The notes under the pieces were generated by a model. That model did not search any database and had not been told where the DNA came from. It worked only from the letters and a program-made list of their open reading frames with translations. 64,000 bases of DNA, from positions 7,793,682-7,857,681 of the forward strand of contig CM034604.1 in assembly GCA_020091685.1 (NCBI GenBank). The letters are read 5' to 3'. Below are positions 59,676 to 64,000 of this stretch, one piece after another (positions within the stretch are counted from its first letter, which is position 1; every line of letters begins with the position of its first letter). The position numbers and the translations under genes were made by a program. This stretch comes from Lutjanus erythropterus. Taxonomy: Eukaryota > Chordata > Actinopteri > Lutjaniformes > Lutjanidae.

Positions 59676-60634
59676 TCAAAACAGTCTTGAGTTAGTAAAA
59701 TCACTTGGAATATTTTTCCAGAAATTATCATTTAAAAGCTGACCGGAACCAGCTGTAAAAGAAAGCATATATAAAGGGATTCAGCATTGAGTTTGACAAT
59801 GTAATCCAGTGAAGTGTTTCACTACAGGAAGTGGTGGGATTTATGAAATATAGGATAAACACCAACAACAAGAAAGTTAGAATCATGCACAAGAGAAAAC
59901 TCCCATAACTATAGCCAGAGTTTTGGTGGCCTTTTCTCCATCTTACTGACTGTTGCCCAGACTTTGTGCTCTGGATGCTCTTCACCTGTTTCTGAGCAAC
60001 AAGAAAAATTCAGGTATACAGAGCATTATGATGCTGGAGGTAAAAGGAGAAAAGAGGGCCCATAATGATTGCTACTACAAAATTAACTGAGCACTTTTCT
60101 TCACATCCATGACTGAATCCTGCAATTATGCCAATTCGATTAGAACAGAAATACTCCAGCACACCAGGATCATGATCACAGTAACACTAGCACTTACTTT
60201 AGTTCTGTATGTCAAGGGCTGACACACTGCATAATATCTGTCTATGGAAATACAACATAAGTTCAGAATAGAAGATGCACAGTGCTATATCAATGCCGCC
60301 TCTAATTTACAAGATAAATCACATTAAACAGGCACAATGTTAAAGACAATACCATGTTGTTAAGGAAAGACTAAAACCCCTAAGCAGGTCGGCCACAGCC
60401 AGAGACAGGATGAGGTAGTTTGTAGGGATGTGCAGCTGTTTGAAATAAATGATGGAGATTATTACAAGAAGATTTCCACATACTGTTACAACAGATAATA
60501 AGCCAAGGAAAATATATGCAAAACACATACACATGGAAGGGTTACTTGTAAATATGAAGGTTGTCTTATCTAATTCATAGCAGGGATATGTCATTGATAA
60601 TGTAAGTCACATTGACTGTCTGGTTTGGTTCCAT
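59676..60634 (-). pseudogene. TAAR copy D, frame broken
   Basis: Start ATG 60634. TM1-TM2 are open ([29 protein letters not shown]). A frameshift follows, then DRYYAVC in another frame, and an open TM6-TM7 segment with the fingerprint NSMLNPFIYAFFYSWF (59985-59728). Lesions include CAGGTATACAG at 60010, where B and C have CAGGTAGATACAG. TATA-like box at 60685-60697 (inverse). Confidence 0.87.
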
Positions 60635-60769
60635 GATTCTCAATATTATTGCAAAAATTAAGAGCATTTAATACATTTAGTTCACCATATATAAATACAA
60701 CAGCACTCTTCTAAAGAAATAACAACCTTTAACAGCCTAAGCTTTTTCCTTACCTAGTAAGACCTCAGT

Positions 60770-60958
60770 TCAGTCCATGCAAGGACAGTATTGTATGTCC
60801 TTACTCACTGTGCTCAGATATATTGGTATTGTATCATTGAGGGAGTGCATCAAGGCTAAGTTATTGAAACGAGACCTGTTCAAGATACATACCCTGGGTA
60901 CACTGGCCCCAGAAGGCCTCAATGAGGACTTTGATATCCAACCATTTCTGTGGGTACA
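60770..60958 (+). pseudogene. Penelope-like element 3' coding fragment, unit D
   Basis: Open frame with LLKRDLFKIHTLGTLAPEG then GLNEDFDIQPFLWV, as in units B and C. Confidence 0.5.
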
Positions 60959-61189
60959 TAATGTACACATATTGCCATATTGTCCCCCTATAATGATGAT
61001 GTTAAGTATTGTTCCCTGGTATATTTGATTTCTATATTTGATTATTTATGCACTGTAAAATCTAATAAGTGGGTGTACTCAAAAAATTATGTAAACTCAT
61101 TGCCTCAAAAAAACGAAGTAAAATAAAGATCAGATTTGAAAGTAAAAATAACTTCTGTATTTTGAGTGCATAATAGTCAGACTAACTTG

Positions 61190-62035
61190 TCGAACTCAGG
61201 AGGCGCCAGCCAATGCCACGCCCCCCAAAACTAATTTTAATGAAGTTGAACGCCTCCCTAAAACTCGTTACAAGAAGGTCGACCTAGCACGTAAAAAAAT
61301 ACACACCCGCCACAGCCACGCCCCCCAAAGACTCATCACAGCGAGGTTGACTGAGCAAAGGCCAGGCGCCCGTGAGGTGACAGTCGGACTCAGGAGGCAC
61401 CAGCCGATGCCATGACCGTCGTGCCAGCCAGACTCAGGAGGCACTGTCTCATGCTGCGAATGTCATGGTGAGGTTGACCGAGCACGTAAAAAAACTGCAC
61501 GCCACGCTACAGCCACGCACCCAAAAAACTTGTCACAGCGAATGCTGGGCGCACGTCAGACGGCAGTCGGACTCAGGAGGCACCGGCCGATGCCGCGAGG
61601 CGCCCGTCAGCACCAGCCAATACCATGACCATCGCAATGAGGACTGGGCGCCCATCAGATGTCAGCCGGAGTCAGGAGGAGCTGTCCGATGCCGCAAACA
61701 TCGCAGCGAGGTTGACCGAGCATGTGAAAAACTGCATGCCATGGCCACGCCCCCCAAAAACTTGTTGCAGCAAAGGTGGGGCACACATCAGATGCCAGCC
61801 GGACTCAGGAGTTGCCGGCCGAACGACGACCGCTATGAAAAGGTCGACTGAGCACGTAAAAAAACGTGCGCCCACCACAGCTTCGCCCCCCCAAAAACTC
61901 ATTGCGACGAGGTCGACTGAGCGTGTAAAAAAACTGCATGCCACACCAGAGCCATGCCCCCCAAAAACTCATTGTGGCTGTGACTGTGGCAGCAAAGGCT
62001 GGGCGCCCGTCAGACCCCAGTTGGGGTCCCCAGGG
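61190..62035. repeat. GC-rich minisatellite array, unit D
   Basis: Cleanest version of the array. Recurring blocks: CCACAGCCACGCCCCCCAAA, GAGCACGTAAAAAAACTGCA, TCAGATGCCAGCCGGACTCA, GGAGGCACCGGCCGATGCCG. It ends where the gypsy-associated sequence begins. Confidence 0.85.
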
Positions 62036-62696
62036 AGCTGGGGGGAAAAGAGTGGTACAACGTGGAGCCTTGGCATCATCTGGAGTCTTGCTTTCTTGTG
62101 GGGACTTGTCTTGTAGGTTAGACGAGTTCCCCAGAAAGGAGACTCTTGGGACTCTGAAGGGGCCTTTGTTCAAATTTGTTCAAGGCTCACCGCAAGGAGG
62201 ATGCCTAGTCGGGGGGTCAGTGCTCTCTCCATAGGAAAACAATAGGACAGGAAGAAAGCTAGCCAACTCAGGGACATGTACTGACTGAGGGCTAGCAGGC
62301 CAGTGGTTAGCCAAGTTGGGTCAGCATGATGGTGCAGTAATAACTTCTATAAGAATAATAACTTTTATTTATGTAGCTTGTAGTCCCTTCTAGGGTTTGG
62401 GTACAGTGGCTAGAGCTCCTCTTTCCCTAAATTAGCTCAGGAGCACATCCGTGGTTCCAGGGTGGTTACCAGTTTAGCTGGTTGCTTGTCTCGGGCCAGT
62501 GGGCTGCTAGTGCATAAATACCCGCTGCTACACCTCATGAATACTAGGGGGGAGCTATGTATGTATATTCCTGGTTAGGCAGTCAGATAGTGGGGGATTT
62601 GCTCCGGTTAAAGGCTGCATCTGCCTGCTGTTCACACTGGTGGGTCTAACACATTGCATTCTCATTTTCCTGTGTGGTTGCAAATATTTGTAAATC
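62036..62696 (+). mobile_element. Putative 5' LTR/leader of Ty3/gypsy element
   Basis: Lies directly upstream of the gag start and has no other gene. TGCATAAATACCC (about 62512) could be a TATA-like promoter. I cannot fix the LTR borders or the primer-binding site because the 3' LTR is outside the window. Confidence 0.4.
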
Positions 62697-63664
62697 ATGG
62701 CTGATGCAGTAAAAGCATTTGTTGAAGCTCCGGCTGAAGAGTTTCTGGATGAGTGTACAAAGGATCAGCTGGTTAAAACTGTTGAGTATTATAGGGTTGA
62801 TGTCAGTGGTAAAAGAGTTAAGGAGACTGTGAAGGTGAATTTGAAGGGCACGGCTGCGGCTGTGTCTTGGTCCGCGAGCATGGGGGGCTTGACTCCGCCG
62901 CCAGGAGCTGGTTTGTCCTTTTGAGCAGCAAAAGGAGTTGCTCTTGCTGTGGATGAAATTAGAGACTGAGAAGGAGGTTGCAGTAGAGAAGACGAGGCAG
63001 GAGACAGAGCAGGCAAAGCTGGAGTTGCAGAGGCAGAAGTTACTGCTGATTAGTGAGGGTGTCCAATGTCCTCCTTAATGATGTTCCTTCTGTTCCAAGC
63101 GTCGTCTCAGGAAGGGCAGATGATTTGAGTGATTTGCGGCTTGTTCCCAGATTTAATGAGAGACATCCTTAAACTTTTTTCTCCATGTTTGAATGTTTGC
63201 TTGAAGTGTGAGAGTGGCCTGATTCCACCCACACATTCATGTTGCAGTGTGTGTTGACAGGCAGGGTTCAGGAGGTTTTTTCTGCTTTGAGTAACAGTGG
63301 TGGCTTGAATTATGCTGTGATAAAATCTGCTGTCCTCAAGGCATATGAGCTGCTGCCTGAAGCTTATTGCCAGCGGTTTAGAAGTTGGAAAAGAGCCGAC
63401 AAGTCGCATTTGGAGTTTGGTCGTGAGTTGTCCACTCAGTTTGATCATTGGTGTACTGCTGCGAAGGTTGACTCATACGGTTCTTTGCATAACCTAATGA
63501 TTCTGGAGCAGTTTAAAAATTGGGTTCCAGAGTGTATCGCAACTTATATCAGTGAGCAAAAGGTAAAAACCGCAGCAGAAGCCACAGCATTGGCCGATGA
63601 CTATGCGCTGACTCATGGGGAAGATGGTTGTAATCCTGGCACGCAGGGTGGCGGCGGTTGCTGA
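62697..63664 (+). pseudogene. Ty3/gypsy gag with SCAN-like region, degenerate
   Basis: The first frame (62697-62924) starts at ATG 62697 with a SAP-like N-terminus (FLDECTKDQLVKTVEYYRV). A frameshift near 62915 leads into a Glu/Lys-rich coiled coil (62920-63060), then a segment with in-frame stops (63110-63235), then a long frame (63239-63664) containing the SCAN-like stretch (FRSWKRADKSHLEFGRELS, LEQFKNWVPECIATYI, AAALADDY-like end). SCAN domains derive from the capsid of Gmr1-like gypsy elements (established), so a Gmr1-like assignment is likely. Not an intact gene. Confidence 0.75.
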
Positions 63665-63779
63665 GAAAATCCTTCTGTCAGTGCATGGTCTGGTTGTCCT
63701 GTAAAAAATGTTGGGTTAGAGCAAAAATATGAGCGTGGTGCAGAAGAGAGACTGTCATGCATACAAATTGAGGTCAAAA

Positions 63780-64000
63780 TAAAGTGGAGCTAATGGTAAC
63801 CCCAAACCTGCCATCTTTGTTGTGCCAGTTTCTGAGCAGGTGTTGCAGTCCTCAGGTGGTGAGCTAAAAACACAGGTGTGTAGTCCAGGGCTGCAGTCCT
63901 ATTTGCCTTTCATCACTGAAGGTTCTGTGTCTTTGGTAGGGAGTAATGATAAAATCCACACAAAAATACTGCATGACACTGGTGCTTTTGACTCATTCAT
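63780..64000 (+). pseudogene. Start of retropepsin of the gypsy element, cut by window end
   Basis: The last frame encodes a short region ending ILHDTGAFDSF; the catalytic DTG falls at 63975-63983. This is the aspartic-protease active site expected after gag. The window ends about six codons later. Confidence 0.7.

Larger units (their letters stand above)
58956..62035. repeat. Tandem segmental duplication, unit D (partial)
   Basis: Contains the MITE, TAAR, Penelope fragment and minisatellite, then ends at the gypsy element. In unit D the minisatellite keeps longer C and A runs (CGCCCCCCAAAAAC) than in A to C. Confidence 0.8.

Noticed and set aside
1-64000. CRISPR array, bacterial operon, tRNA or rRNA genes
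   Set aside because: No regularly spaced short repeats with unique spacers, no cloverleaf or rRNA sequence seen; the tandem repeats found are minisatellites and segmental duplications of a vertebrate genome.

Overview
The window is vertebrate, almost certainly teleost fish (probably percomorph) genomic DNA. It is AT-rich and intron-bearing. It carries single-exon trace amine-associated receptor (TAAR) genes in many tandem copies and is full of repeats typical of teleost genomes: TTAA-flanked and hAT-type MITEs, foldback elements, LINE and Penelope-like fragments, BEL/Pao, a SCAN-type Ty3/gypsy element and a tyrosine-recombinase-type retroelement. There are no operons, CRISPR arrays or bacterial signals. 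Two assembly gaps of exactly 500 N lie at 5951-6450 and 22338-22837.

Layout. 1-5 kb: one spliced + strand gene (coding exons 1662-1740, 3022-3108, 3294-3664) predicting a 178-residue type II membrane protein with an internally duplicated coiled coil and no lectin domain; intron 1 holds a foldback MITE. 5-16 kb: three - strand TAAR loci made by block duplication. One loses its C-terminal half in the first gap; two are intact reading frames of 295 and 300 residues. All three share a conserved upstream module. The two complete genes lack most of extracellular loop 2, including the cysteine that normally pairs with C3.25. 16-33 kb: mostly non-coding, with a clear 8-bp-TSD hAT element, a decayed YR-retroelement gag sitting where a fourth TAAR would be expected, one broken TAAR with a normal-length loop 2 (24.5-25.3 kb), and scattered repeats.

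33.4-62 kb: a tandem array of four related units, A to D, of about 9.5, 9.5, 6.5 and at least 3 kb. Each unit carries, left to right, an hAT-like MITE, a - strand TAAR copy with a broken frame, a + strand Penelope-like fragment, and a GC-rich minisatellite. Units A and B also carry the same 5'-truncated BEL/Pao pol remnant and the same BED-finger hAT remnant. Unit C lacks these, has a different segment in their place, and has a private 1.7-kb DNA transposon with a 2-bp AT duplication. The units differ from each other largely by small private deletions, in coding and non-coding sequence alike, so part of the apparent TAAR decay may be uncorrected long-read error. 62-64 kb: the 5' part of a degenerate Ty3/gypsy element (gag with a SCAN-like region, then the start of a retropepsin) running off the window.

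Biologically, the only genes likely to act together are the TAARs, olfactory G-protein-coupled receptors for amines. The rest of the window records how tandem duplication and transposition shaped this receptor cluster.
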